Source: an uncultured Eubacteriales bacterium (lineage in GTDB: Bacteria; Bacillota; Clostridia; Lachnospirales; Lachnospiraceae). From it: a DNA stretch of 64,000 nt. A program made the translations under genes and the position numbers. The notes below the pieces were generated by a model that saw nothing but the letters and a program-made list of their open reading frames with translations, was not told where the DNA came from and searched no databases. The DNA is taken from assembly GCA_900314525.1 (NCBI GenBank), contig OMVN01000004.1:62001-126000 (forward strand), written 5' to 3'. This document shows positions 55,904 through 64,000 of this stretch, piece after piece (the first letter of the stretch is position 1; every line of letters begins with the position of its first letter).

Positions 55904-55943
55904 AAAAAGACGTTTAGGTGTAATTTGCACTTAAACGTCTTTT
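55904..55943. terminator. Bidirectional terminator between spoIIQ-like and rubrerythrin genes
   Basis: 17-base-pair stem from AAAAAGACGTTTAGGTG to GCACTTAAACGTCTTTT with loop TAATTT; A and T runs serve both strands. Confidence 0.88.
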
Positions 55944-55961
55944 GACTATATCAACTAATTA

Positions 55962-56504
55962 TTAGCCGAAATATCTCTGAAGTAATCCAGCGAAAGCTTT
56001 TCCGTGTCTTGCTTCATCTCTTGCCATTTCATGAACTGTGTCATGGATAGCATCAAGATTAGCAGCTTTAGCTCTCTTAGCAAGATCTGTCTTGCCTGCT
56101 GTTGCTCCATTTTCAGCTTCAACTCTGAGCTCAAGATTCTTCTTTGTTGAGTTTGTTAGAACTTCACCAAGTAATTCAGCGAATTTTGCAGCATGCTCAG
56201 CTTCTTCGAAAGCAGCTTTTTCGTAGTACATACCAATTTCAGGATATCCTTCTCTGTAAGCTACTCTTGACATTGCAAGATACATACCAACTTCTGAACA
56301 TTCGCCGTTGAAGTTTGCTCTTAAATCTTCTTTGATATCTTCACTGACATCACCTGCAACTCCTAATACATGTTCAGCAGCCCATGTTAATTCACCTTCC
56401 TGTTTAACGAATTTTTCAGCTGGTGCTTTACATACTGGACACTGCTCAGGTGCAGCTTCTCCTTCAAAAACATAACCACATACGGAACATACAAATTTTG
56501 CCAT
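55962..56504 (-). CDS. rbr: Reverse rubrerythrin
   Basis: A 180-residue rubrerythrin with the domain order reversed. The rubredoxin-like Fe-Cys4 site comes first (C6, C9, C22, C25 in VCSVCGY and CPVCKA). The ferritin-like di-iron domain follows, with [21 protein letters not shown] and [12 protein letters not shown] supplying Glu and His ligands. It reduces hydrogen peroxide, and possibly oxygen, with NADH-derived electrons in anaerobes. The ribosome binding site is AAAAGGAG. A minus-strand promoter and an inverted repeat lie upstream, next to a PerR-type gene, so peroxide control is likely. Confidence 0.93.
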   Translation of the reverse strand: MAKFVCSVCGYVFEGEAAPEQCPVCKAPAEKFVKQEGELTWAAEHVLGVAGDVSEDIKEDLRANFNGECSEVGMYLAMSRVAYREGYPEIGMYYEKAAFEEAEHAAKFAELLGEVLTNSTKKNLELRVEAENGATAGKTDLAKRAKAANLDAIHDTVHEMARDEARHGKAFAGLLQRYFG

Positions 56505-56546
56505 AATAAAAATCTCCTTTTAATTAAAATATATATTTTATTAAAA

Positions 56547-56594
56547 TCAATAATTGTTATTGATTTAATAGTAACAAATTTACTTTGCAGTCAA
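56547..56594 (-). promoter_or_regulatory. Promoter and candidate PerR-type operator of the rubrerythrin gene
   Basis: On the minus strand: TTGACT (56594-56589), 18-base spacer, TATTAA (56570-56565). A 17-base perfect palindrome TCAATAATTGTTATTGA lies just downstream (56547-56563), where a repressor would block the polymerase. Confidence 0.55.
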
Positions 56595-56600
56595 TAAAGA

Positions 56601-57008
56601 TCAATCCTCTTCTTTTGATAAACAGTCCTTACACAGCCCATAAAAATATATATTGTGTCCGGTTATTCTGCCATCAAAATTATTTCCGGCCAAACTGTCA
56701 ACAAAATCAAGATTATCCATTTTTAAATCGAAAATCTTCCCACATTCATTGCAGATAAAATGATTGTGTGGGGAAATATCTCCGTCAAAGTGCTCAGAAA
56801 CCGCACCATAGGATATCTTTTTTATTTCACCTAATTCAACTAATAACGAAAGATTCCTGTAAACAGTACCTAAACTGATATTTGGAAAATCAATCTTAAT
56901 ATCATTATAAATAGTATCGGCTGTAGGATGAGTTTTGTGAGTCTTGAGATAATTGACGATAGCATCACGCTGTTTGCTTCTGTTGATATTTCTAGTTACT
57001 GCGGGCAT
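56601..57008 (-). CDS. perR: PerR-type Fur-family repressor
   Basis: A 135-residue Fur-family regulator. Winged helix: KTHPTADTIYNDIKIDFPNI then LGTVYRNLSLLVELGEI. The metal region HNHFICNECGKIFDLKMDNL supplies two His, structural Cys pairs (CNEC and CKDC near the end) and the Asp of FDL, the position that is Asp in PerR and Glu in Fur. That favours PerR, a peroxide sensor. The start is ATG 57008 with AGGAGG eight bases upstream; GTG 57011 is an alternative. It lies directly upstream of the reverse rubrerythrin, its likely target, and has a box in its own promoter, suggesting self-control. Confidence 0.87.
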   Translation of the reverse strand: MPAVTRNINRSKQRDAIVNYLKTHKTHPTADTIYNDIKIDFPNISLGTVYRNLSLLVELGEIKKISYGAVSEHFDGDISPHNHFICNECGKIFDLKMDNLDFVDSLAGNNFDGRITGHNIYFYGLCKDCLSKEED

Positions 57009-57033
57009 CACATAAACCTCCTAAAAAATAAAA

Positions 57034-57088
57034 TGATAACTATTATCATTATTATAATAACTATACAATATTATCATGAAATATACAA
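57034..57088 (-). promoter_or_regulatory. perR promoter with Fur/PerR-type box
   Basis: Minus strand: TTGTAT (57088-57083), 17-base spacer, TATAGT (57065-57060). A 15-base near-palindrome TGATAACTATTATCA lies at 57034-57048, one base off the Bacillus Fur box TGATAATNATTATCA and also similar to a PerR box. Confidence 0.6.
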
Positions 57089-57219
57089 TTAAAAAATTAA
57101 AAAAAAAATATTAATATAAATATGCACAAAACGATACGACAAAAATTGTACAAATATTACATTAAAATTAACAAAATTCGCCATTAGTAAAAAATAATTT
57201 AATAAATATGCAAAATGAG

Positions 57220-57248
57220 TTCACACTTTTTCCAATATATGTTATAAT
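57220..57248 (+). promoter_or_regulatory. Sigma-A-type promoter for glgC-glgD
   Basis: TTCACA at 57220-57225, 17-base spacer, TATAAT at 57243-57248, 34 bases before the glgC start. The rest of the 270-base gap to perR is very AT-rich with no further gene seen. Confidence 0.72.
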
Positions 57249-57281
57249 TATTGCATAAAAAATTTACAGCGAGGTGATAGC

Positions 57282-58556
57282 ATGATTAAAAAAGAAATGA
57301 TTGCCATGCTACTAGCAGGTGGTCAGGGAAGCAGACTTGGAGTACTCACACAGAAGATGGCTAAACCGGCAGTATCTTTTGGCGGTAAGTATAGAATCAT
57401 TGACTTCCCATTAAGTAACTGTATTAATTCTGGTATAGATACTGTAGGTGTACTTACACAGTATCAGCCACTTAGATTGAACGCACATATAGGAATTGGT
57501 ATTCCTTGGGATTTGGATAGGAATATCGGCGGAGTAACAGTTCTTCCTCCATATGAGAGAAGCGATAATAGTGAATGGTATTCAGGAACAGCGAATGCTA
57601 TTTATCAGAACTTAGATTATATTGATTCATACAATCCAGATTATGTCCTCATTTTATCAGGAGATCATATTTATAAGATGGATTATGAGGTTATGTTAGA
57701 TTATCATAAGGCTAATAAGGCAGATGTCACAATTGCAACAATGTCAGTACCTTATGAAGAAGCAAGCAGATTTGGAATTGTTCTTACAGATGAAGATAGA
57801 AAAATCACTGAATTTGAGGAGAAGCCAGAACATCCAAGAGGCAATCTTGCATCTATGGGTATTTATATTTTCAGTTGGCCGGTACTCAGGGAGGCATTAG
57901 TTAAAATGTCTGATGTCAGCAACTGTGATTTTGGTAAACATATTATTCCATATTGCCATGAGAAAGGTATGAGATTATTTGCATACGAGTTTAATGGTTA
58001 CTGGAAGGATGTAGGAACACTTACATCATACTGGGAAGCAAATATGGAACTTATAAGTCTAATACCAGTATTTAATCTCTATGAAGAATTTTGGAAGATA
58101 TATACAAACACAGATATTCTGCCACCACAATATATCTCAGAGAATGCCCAGGTTGATCACAGTATAATCAGTGAGGGTGCTGAAATATACGGTGAAGTTT
58201 ACAGTTCAGTTATTGGTGCAGGTGTAGTTATTGAATCAGGAGCAGTTGTAAGGGATTCAATTATTATGAAAAATGCCGTGATTGGCAAGAATACAAAAGT
58301 TGAGAGATCAATAATTGCTGAAAGTGTTAAAATCGGCGATAATGTCACAGTTAATTGTGGAGAAGACAAGCCAAGCAAGTACGATGCTAAGATTTACAGT
58401 GGCGGACTTGTAACAATTGGAGAGAATTCATACATCCCTAATAATGTAGCAATAGGTAAAAATGTAGCGATTCTTGGAACAACAGTTCCAGAGGATTATC
58501 CAAATGGATTTCTTGACAGCGGTGAATATATTATTAAGGCAGGTGACGCGAGATGA
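57282..58556 (+). CDS. glgC: Glucose-1-phosphate adenylyltransferase, catalytic subunit
   Basis: A 424-residue ADP-glucose pyrophosphorylase. N-terminal nucleotidyltransferase: [20 protein letters not shown] with the catalytic loop, [25 protein letters not shown] and [30 protein letters not shown] follows. C-terminal left-handed beta-helix repeats start around residue 290. It makes ADP-glucose for glycogen synthase. The ribosome binding site is GAGGTGAT. It overlaps glgD by four bases (ATGA), so the two are co-translated and probably form a mixed tetramer. Confidence 0.96.
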   Translation: MIKKEMIAMLLAGGQGSRLGVLTQKMAKPAVSFGGKYRIIDFPLSNCINSGIDTVGVLTQYQPLRLNAHIGIGIPWDLDRNIGGVTVLPPYERSDNSEWYSGTANAIYQNLDYIDSYNPDYVLILSGDHIYKMDYEVMLDYHKANKADVTIATMSVPYEEASRFGIVLTDEDRKITEFEEKPEHPRGNLASMGIYIFSWPVLREALVKMSDVSNCDFGKHIIPYCHEKGMRLFAYEFNGYWKDVGTLTSYWEANMELISLIPVFNLYEEFWKIYTNTDILPPQYISENAQVDHSIISEGAEIYGEVYSSVIGAGVVIESGAVVRDSIIMKNAVIGKNTKVERSIIAESVKIGDNVTVNCGEDKPSKYDAKIYSGGLVTIGENSYIPNNVAIGKNVAILGTTVPEDYPNGFLDSGEYIIKAGDAR

Positions 58557-59674
58557 GAGCAATAGGAATTATATTAGCCGGTGGTAACAACAATAAGATG
58601 AGAGAGCTTTCATACAAGCGTGCGATTGCAGCTATGCCAATGGCAGGAAGCTATAGAAGTATTGATTTTACACTCAGTAATATGTCAAATTCTCACATTC
58701 AGAAAGTCGCAGTTATTACACAGTATAATGCACTTTCATTAAATGAGCATCTAAGCTCATCAAAATGGTGGGATTTTGGACGAAAACAAGGTGGGCTTTA
58801 TGTGTTTACACCTTCGATAACCGCGCAGAATGGTTTCTGGTATCAGGGCACAGCAGATGCAATTTACCAGAATATAAGTTTTCTTAAGAAAAGTCATGAA
58901 CCATATGTTGTAATTGCATCAGGTGATGGAATTTACAAACTTGACTACAACAAGGTTTTAGAGTATCACATTGATAAGAAAGCAGACATTACAGTAGTTT
59001 GCAAGGACTTTCCTGATAATTCGGATGTATCCAGATTCGGATGCGTGAAGATGAATGAAGAATCAAGAGTAGTTGATTTTGAAGAAAAACCTCTTGTATC
59101 ATCTTCTACAACGGTTTCAACAGGTATATATGTAATCAGAAGAAGACTTTTAATTGAATTGATTGAGAAATGTGCAGCAGAGGATAGATACGATATAGTA
59201 AATGACATAATTCTTCGATACAAAAATGTAAAGAAGATTTATGGATATAAATTAACAACATATTGGAGCAATATATCAACAGTAGATGCATATTTCAAGA
59301 CAAATATGGATTTCTTAAAACCTGCAGTAAGAGATTATTTCTTTAAACAGTATCCTGATGTATATTCAAAAGTGGATGATTTGCCACCAGCAAAATATAA
59401 CCCGGGATCAAATGTTAAAAACAGTCTTGTCAGCAGTGGATGTATAATTAATGGTACAGTTGAGAATTCAGTATTATTTAAGAAAGCATATATTGGAAAT
59501 AATTGTGTAATCAAAAATTCTATAATTCTTAATAACGTTTATATTGGGGATAACGCATATATTGAGAATTGTATTATTGAGAGCCATGACACAATTCGAG
59601 CAAATACATCTTACAAGGGTGAAAATGGAGAAGTAAGGGTTGTTGTGGAGAAAAACGACAGGTATGGAATCTAA
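58553..59674 (+). CDS. glgD: GlgD, regulatory-type ADP-glucose pyrophosphorylase subunit
   Basis: A 373-residue GlgC homologue with a shorter, altered N-terminus ([20 protein letters not shown] in place of GGxGxRL and KMAKP), consistent with loss of much of the catalytic loop. [29 protein letters not shown] and [17 protein letters not shown] remain, as do the C-terminal beta-helix repeats ([20 protein letters not shown]). In Firmicutes GlgD is usually weakly active alone and raises the activity of GlgC. The overlap with glgC fits a shared complex. glgA and glgB are not in the window. Confidence 0.93.
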   Translation: MRAIGIILAGGNNNKMRELSYKRAIAAMPMAGSYRSIDFTLSNMSNSHIQKVAVITQYNALSLNEHLSSSKWWDFGRKQGGLYVFTPSITAQNGFWYQGTADAIYQNISFLKKSHEPYVVIASGDGIYKLDYNKVLEYHIDKKADITVVCKDFPDNSDVSRFGCVKMNEESRVVDFEEKPLVSSSTTVSTGIYVIRRRLLIELIEKCAAEDRYDIVNDIILRYKNVKKIYGYKLTTYWSNISTVDAYFKTNMDFLKPAVRDYFFKQYPDVYSKVDDLPPAKYNPGSNVKNSLVSSGCIINGTVENSVLFKKAYIGNNCVIKNSIILNNVYIGDNAYIENCIIESHDTIRANTSYKGENGEVRVVVEKNDRYGI

Positions 59675-59729
59675 AGACTAGAAAATGGGGTAAATACCTA
59701 AAAAACTTATTGGGAAAGGTGATAGGATT

Positions 59730-59996
59730 ATGGAAATAACAGATGTAAGAGTCAGAAAAGTAGCAAAAGAAGGAAAAATGAAAGCGGTAGTGTCGATAAC
59801 AATCGATAACGAATTTGTAGTCCATGATATAAAGGTTATTGAGGGTGAAAAGGGATTATTTATCGCAATGCCAAGTAGAAAGGCATCAGATGGAGAGTAT
59901 AGAGATATTGCTCATCCAATTAATTCAGACACAAGATCTAAGATTCAGACATTAATACTTAAAAAGTATGAAGAAGCTGAAGATGAGCAGGAATAA
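59730..59996 (+). CDS. spoVG: SpoVG family RNA-binding regulator
   Basis: An 88-residue SpoVG protein: [72 protein letters not shown]. SpoVG proteins bind nucleic acid and tune cell division, virulence and sporulation genes; they are widespread outside spore-formers. Normal length. The ribosome binding site is AAAGGTGAT before ATG 59730. It lies 55 bases after glgD and may share that transcript. Confidence 0.95.
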   Translation: MEITDVRVRKVAKEGKMKAVVSITIDNEFVVHDIKVIEGEKGLFIAMPSRKASDGEYRDIAHPINSDTRSKIQTLILKKYEEAEDEQE

Positions 59997-60023
59997 ATCT
60001 GATATTTAAGGAAATGTTTACAT

Positions 60024-60070
60024 TAAGCCGCTGTGCAGATATCTAATCTGTACGGTGGCTTGCTTTGATT
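60024..60070 (+). terminator. Probable terminator after spoVG
   Basis: 16-base-pair stem AAGCCGCTGTGCAGAT / ATCTGTACGGTGGCTT with three G-U pairs, loop ATCTA, then a T-rich but interrupted tail (TGCTTTGATTTT). Confidence 0.6.
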
Positions 60071-60180
60071 TTAGAGACAACGAAATTGAGTGTTTTACAG
60101 GTAATACTGGTTCTTGCTTGTAATTATAAAAATGTTTTGTTAAAATAGTGATATTATTTTGGTAAAGAAAGGCAGTAAAA

Positions 60181-60741
60181 ATGATAGTAATAGCGGGATT
60201 GGGAAATCCAACATCTAAATATAAAGGAACAAGACATAACGTGGGATTTGATGCGATAGATAAAATTGCTGACGAATTTTCGATAAATGTGGACACTTTA
60301 AAATTTAAATCATTATGTGGAAAGGGAATAATTGGAGGAGAAAAAGTTCTATTGATGAAACCACAGACATTTATGAATAATAGTGGTGAGGCAATCAGAG
60401 AGGCCATGAATTTCTACAAATTTAATCCAGAAGATGAACTTATAATTATTTATGATGATATAAATCTTGATGTTGGAAGATTGAGAATCAGAGCAAAGGG
60501 AAGTGCTGGCGGTCATAATGGAATAAAGAGTATTATAAGCCACGCAGGCACAGATAAATTCAAGAGGATCAGAATTGGTGTAGGTGAAAAGCCAGTGGCA
60601 ATGGATTTGGCAGATTATGTATTATCAAGGTTTGATAAAACAGACAGGGTCAAAATTGAAGATGCGTTTGATGATGTATGTGACGCAGTAAAGATTGCGA
60701 TTGAAGAAGATATTAATAAGGCAATGAATAAGTATAATTAG
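60181..60741 (+). CDS. pth: Peptidyl-tRNA hydrolase
   Basis: A 186-residue bacterial Pth. IAGLGNPTSKYKGTRHNVGF carries the conserved Asn and the catalytic His; LMKPQTFMNNSGEAI, IYDDINLDVGRLRIRAKGSA and GGHNGIKSIISHAGT are further conserved blocks, with the Asp next to the catalytic His. It frees tRNA from peptidyl-tRNA that dropped off ribosomes. The ribosome binding site is AAAGGCAG. pth followed by mfd (12 bases apart) is the usual Firmicute order. Confidence 0.96.
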   Translation: MIVIAGLGNPTSKYKGTRHNVGFDAIDKIADEFSINVDTLKFKSLCGKGIIGGEKVLLMKPQTFMNNSGEAIREAMNFYKFNPEDELIIIYDDINLDVGRLRIRAKGSAGGHNGIKSIISHAGTDKFKRIRIGVGEKPVAMDLADYVLSRFDKTDRVKIEDAFDDVCDAVKIAIEEDINKAMNKYN

Positions 60742-60753
60742 GGCAGGTATAAA

Positions 60754-63700
60754 ATGAAGGCATTTGAAGCTCCTCTTTGCGGAAGCACTGAATTTAAAGA
60801 GATAGAGAAAAGAATCAGCAAAAATGAAAAAGTCTGCATTACCGGGTGCATGGATTCAGGCCAGGTCAATGTTATGAGTGAAATCACTCTTGGACATAAA
60901 TATGGTGTCATCGTTACTTTCTCGGACCAAAGGGCAAGAGAAATCTACGATGACTATTTGTTGTACGACAAAGATGCATTATATTATCCAGCCAAAGATT
61001 TTATTTTCTACGATGCAGATGTTCATGGAAGACTAACATTTAATGAGAGACTGGATACTATAAGGAAAATAATAAAAAATGAGCATGGAGTAATAATTAC
61101 CAGTGTTGATAGTCTTATGGATAAACTGGTTCCTTTGGATAAAATTAAAAATAATATAATTGTCTTGAATTCAGGGGACCAGATCGATTTAGATGATGTA
61201 AAAAACAAACTTTCAAATATGGATTACGAGAGGGTAAGCCAAGTTGATATGCCAGGACAATATGCAATAAGAGGTGAAATATTAGATATCTATCCGCTTT
61301 CAGAGGAAACACCTGTTAGAATTGACCTGTGGGATGATGAAATTGATTCCATCAGATATTTTGATGCGGAGAGTCAGAGATCAATAGAAGATACAGATAA
61401 GATAATAATTTATCCGGCAGCAGAATATATTCTTGAAAAAAATGAGATTGCAGAAGGTATAGAGAAGATTAAGAAGGATCTAAATACCAATGAGGAGAAA
61501 TTAAGAAAACAGTTTAGTACAGAACAAGCTCATAGACTTAAAGTTACTGTTAATGAGTTCTTGGAACGAATTGGATTAGGCATCGGCGCAGCATCAATAG
61601 ACAGCTATATTGATTATTTCTATGATGAACTGTCTTCGCTCTCAGATTATCTAGGAGGGGAGGACGTTGTATATGTACTTGACGAGCCGGCAAGAATAAG
61701 AGAGCGAGCAGAGGCTCTAGAGAATGAATTCAGAGAGAGTATGGTCCACAGAATAGAAGGTGGATATATGCTTCCAGGTCAGGCAAATGTAATGACTTCA
61801 TGGGATGAGGTCTTAGCAGGAATCTCAAATCAGAAGATGGTTGTATTAACAAAACTTATACAGAAAGTCAAAGGGATAAATATAGATTACAGATGGGACA
61901 TAGGCATGAAGACTATAATGTCCTATAACAAAAGTTTTGAACTGCTGATTAAAGATCTTAAAAACTACAAAAAACATGGTTACAGAATACTTCTCCTTAC
62001 TAATTCCAAAACAAAGGGTGATCGAATTGCAGCTGACATAAGTGAGTATGATATACCTGCATTCTTCAGTGATAATCTTGAAAGGGAAATAAAGCCTGGA
62101 GAGATTATGGTTTCCTATGGAAATATACACAAGGGCTATGAACTTCCAGATTTTAAATTTGTAGTAATAACTCAGTCTGATATTTTTGGAAAAGAGAATT
62201 CCAGAAAACGCAAATCGAAAAAGAAATACACAGGAAAGAGAATAGCTGATTTTTCAGAACTTCATGTGGGAGATTATGTTGTTCACGAAAATCATGGACT
62301 TGGAATTTATCGCGGTATTGAGAAAATAGAAGTAGATAAAGTCGTAAAAGATTACATTAAGATAGAATATGCAGGTGAAAGTAATTTATATATACCGGCT
62401 ACCGGACTTGATGTAATCCAGAAATATTCAAGTTCTGATGCCAAGGCACCAAAGATAAATAAACTTGGTGGACAGGAGTGGACTCAGACAAAGACTAGGG
62501 TTAAGGGTGCTGTAAAAGATATAGCAAAAGAACTAATAAAAATTTATTCTGCCAGACAGAATCAGAAAGGTTATTCGTTTAGTAAGGACAGTGTATGGCA
62601 GACTGAATTTGAAGAGCAATTCCCATTTGAAGAGACTAACGATCAGCTTTCTGCTATAGAAGATACAAAAAGAGATATGGAAAACGACAAAATAATGGAC
62701 CGATTAATCTGTGGCGATGTTGGATACGGCAAGACGGAAATTGCCATTAGAGCTGCATTTAAGGCAATACAGGATGGCAAACAGGTTGCGGTTTTAGTAC
62801 CTACAACAATTCTCGCCCAGCAGCACTACAACACATTTAATCAGAGAATGAAGGATTATCCGGTAAGAATTGATCTACTGTCGAGATTTAGAACACCTAA
62901 AATGGTTTCTGATACAAAAAAAGGCCTAAAAACAGGTGAGGTAGACATAGTAGTTGGAACTCATAAAATATTGTCAAAAGATGTAGTGTTCAAAGACCTT
63001 GGGCTTTTAATTGTGGATGAGGAGCAGAGATTTGGAGTTACTCACAAGGAAAAAATAAAACAGCTAAAAAATGATGTGGATGTACTTACACTTAGTGCTA
63101 CACCTATTCCAAGAACTCTTCATATGAGTCTTGCTGGAATAAGAGATATGAGTGTATTGGAAGAACCTCCTGTTGAGAGAATACCAATCCAGACCTACGT
63201 AATGGAATATAATGATGAAATGGTAAGAGAGGCAATACTCAGAGAATTAAACAGAAATGGACAAGTTTATTATGTGTACAACAGGGTAAATAATATTTCT
63301 GAGATTGCATCCCATATACAAAAATTAATTCCAGATGCTAATGTTACTTTTGCCCATGGCAGAATGGGAGAGAGAGCATTGGAGAAGATAATGTACGACT
63401 TTATCGAGGGTGAAATAGATGTACTTGTGTCAACTACAATTATTGAGACGGGACTGGATATTTCAAATGTAAACACAATAATTATTCATGACGCAGATAA
63501 TTTTGGTCTTTCGCAGTTATATCAGCTGAGAGGAAGAGTTGGAAGATCTAATAGGACATCCTATGCATTTCTGCTTTATAAGAGGGATAAAATGTTAAAG
63601 GAAGTGGCTGAGAAAAGACTTTCTGCGATTAAAGAATTTACAGAACTCGGAAGCGGGTTCAAGATTTCTATGAGGGATTTGGAAATCAGAGGCGCAGGTA

Positions 63701-64000
63701 ATGTGTTAGGAGCAGAACAGCATGGGCATATGGCACTTGTAGGATATGATTTATATTGCAAACTGCTAAATGAGGCAGTGGAGGCAATGAAGGGTGAAAA
63801 AGTATATGATGATTTTGAGACAAAGATAGACCTGAATATTGATGCTTTTATTCCACCAGATTATATAAAAAGTGAAATGCAGAAAATCAATGTTTATAAG
63901 CAGATTGCCAGCATAGAGGATGAACAGGATTACAGTGATGTGCTTGATGAACTTATAGACAGGTTTGGAGAACCTAAGAAGAATGTGATAAATCTTTTAC
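60754..64000 (+). CDS. mfd: Transcription-repair coupling factor Mfd (cut by window end)
   Basis: An open frame from ATG 60754 to the last base, about 1082 residues of an expected 1150 to 1180. The N-terminal part has the UvrB-like damage-recognition module (VDMPGQYAIRGEILDIYPLS). The RNA polymerase-interacting domain starts near 500 (LHVGDYVVHENHGLGIYRGI). The RecG-like translocase has GDVGYGKT (654-661), DEEQRFGV (755-762) and LSATPIPRTLHMSLAG. The last visible part (IDAFIPPDYIKSEMQKINVY) is the start of the C-terminal autoinhibitory domain. Mfd removes stalled RNA polymerase and recruits UvrA. No stop is seen. Confidence 0.95.
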   Translation, partial: MKAFEAPLCGSTEFKEIEKRISKNEKVCITGCMDSGQVNVMSEITLGHKYGVIVTFSDQRAREIYDDYLLYDKDALYYPAKDFIFYDADVHGRLTFNERLDTIRKIIKNEHGVIITSVDSLMDKLVPLDKIKNNIIVLNSGDQIDLDDVKNKLSNMDYERVSQVDMPGQYAIRGEILDIYPLSEETPVRIDLWDDEIDSIRYFDAESQRSIEDTDKIIIYPAAEYILEKNEIAEGIEKIKKDLNTNEEKLRKQFSTEQAHRLKVTVNEFLERIGLGIGAASIDSYIDYFYDELSSLSDYLGGEDVVYVLDEPARIRERAEALENEFRESMVHRIEGGYMLPGQANVMTSWDEVLAGISNQKMVVLTKLIQKVKGINIDYRWDIGMKTIMSYNKSFELLIKDLKNYKKHGYRILLLTNSKTKGDRIAADISEYDIPAFFSDNLEREIKPGEIMVSYGNIHKGYELPDFKFVVITQSDIFGKENSRKRKSKKKYTGKRIADFSELHVGDYVVHENHGLGIYRGIEKIEVDKVVKDYIKIEYAGESNLYIPATGLDVIQKYSSSDAKAPKINKLGGQEWTQTKTRVKGAVKDIAKELIKIYSARQNQKGYSFSKDSVWQTEFEEQFPFEETNDQLSAIEDTKRDMENDKIMDRLICGDVGYGKTEIAIRAAFKAIQDGKQVAVLVPTTILAQQHYNTFNQRMKDYPVRIDLLSRFRTPKMVSDTKKGLKTGEVDIVVGTHKILSKDVVFKDLGLLIVDEEQRFGVTHKEKIKQLKNDVDVLTLSATPIPRTLHMSLAGIRDMSVLEEPPVERIPIQTYVMEYNDEMVREAILRELNRNGQVYYVYNRVNNISEIASHIQKLIPDANVTFAHGRMGERALEKIMYDFIEGEIDVLVSTTIIETGLDISNVNTIIIHDADNFGLSQLYQLRGRVGRSNRTSYAFLLYKRDKMLKEVAEKRLSAIKEFTELGSGFKISMRDLEIRGAGNVLGAEQHGHMALVGYDLYCKLLNEAVEAMKGEKVYDDFETKIDLNIDAFIPPDYIKSEMQKINVYKQIASIEDEQDYSDVLDELIDRFGEPKKNVINLL

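Overview
The window is AT-rich, tightly packed DNA from a low-GC Gram-positive of class Clostridia, most likely family Lachnospiraceae. A Lachnospira/Eubacterium eligens-like genome is my best guess, made from memory and not searched. Pointers are the pfkA-dnaX-ybaB-recR order, reverse rubrerythrin next to a PerR-type regulator, glgC-glgD, split transketolase, spmAB and spoVG, and a T-box in front of ileS. Nearly all genes lie on the + strand. The exceptions are a sigma-like gene at 39 kb and the rubrerythrin/perR pair at 56-57 kb.

Region 1 (1 to 21,150) is a cell-surface polysaccharide locus. It opens with the end of rfbD (dTDP-rhamnose). It then carries several family 2 glycosyltransferases, a CDP-polyol-type cytidylyltransferase with an SDR enzyme and LicD, and a membrane UDP-sugar 4,6-dehydratase. 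A 999-residue three-domain protein joins an initiating phosphoglycosyl transferase, a sugar reductase/epimerase and a family 4 glycosyltransferase. Next come VanZ, an FdtA/FdtB/GNAT set for a dTDP-amino-deoxy sugar, a Wzx flippase, a TagB-like and TagD-like pair, a methyltransferase, a glycosyltransferase broken by one in-frame stop, a chimeric acyltransferase, and a GtrII-like membrane glucosyltransferase. Together they would build and export a rhamnose- and amino-sugar-containing polymer with phosphate-linked decorations.

Region 2 (21,180 to 37,264) starts with a large-type SRP RNA that has its own promoter and terminator. It continues with pfkA, dnaX, ybaB and recR, followed by a MukBEF/Wadjet-like condensin set (JetA-, JetB- and JetC-like) without a JetD nuclease gene. 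A 1098-residue TPR/acidic/P-loop protein follows, then split transketolase. The condensin set and its giant neighbour are the strongest candidate for an under-described system.

Region 3 (37,325 to 45,294) holds a glycerol-1-phosphate dehydrogenase, a sigma-70-like protein lacking region 4, a YwmB-like protein, spmA-spmB, asnS and a class A penicillin-binding protein. Region 4 (45,295 to 51,372) has a consensus promoter, an isoleucine T-box leader, an array of inverted and direct palindromic repeats placed between the T-box terminator and the ileS start, an eukaryote-like IleS, and an amino-acid ABC transporter with a fused binding protein and permease. Region 5 (51,381 to 64,000) has glgP, decayed SpoIID- and SpoIIQ-like genes, reverse rubrerythrin, perR, glgC-glgD, spoVG, pth and the start of mfd, which runs off the end. 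I saw no tRNA genes, rRNA genes, CRISPR array or transposase.
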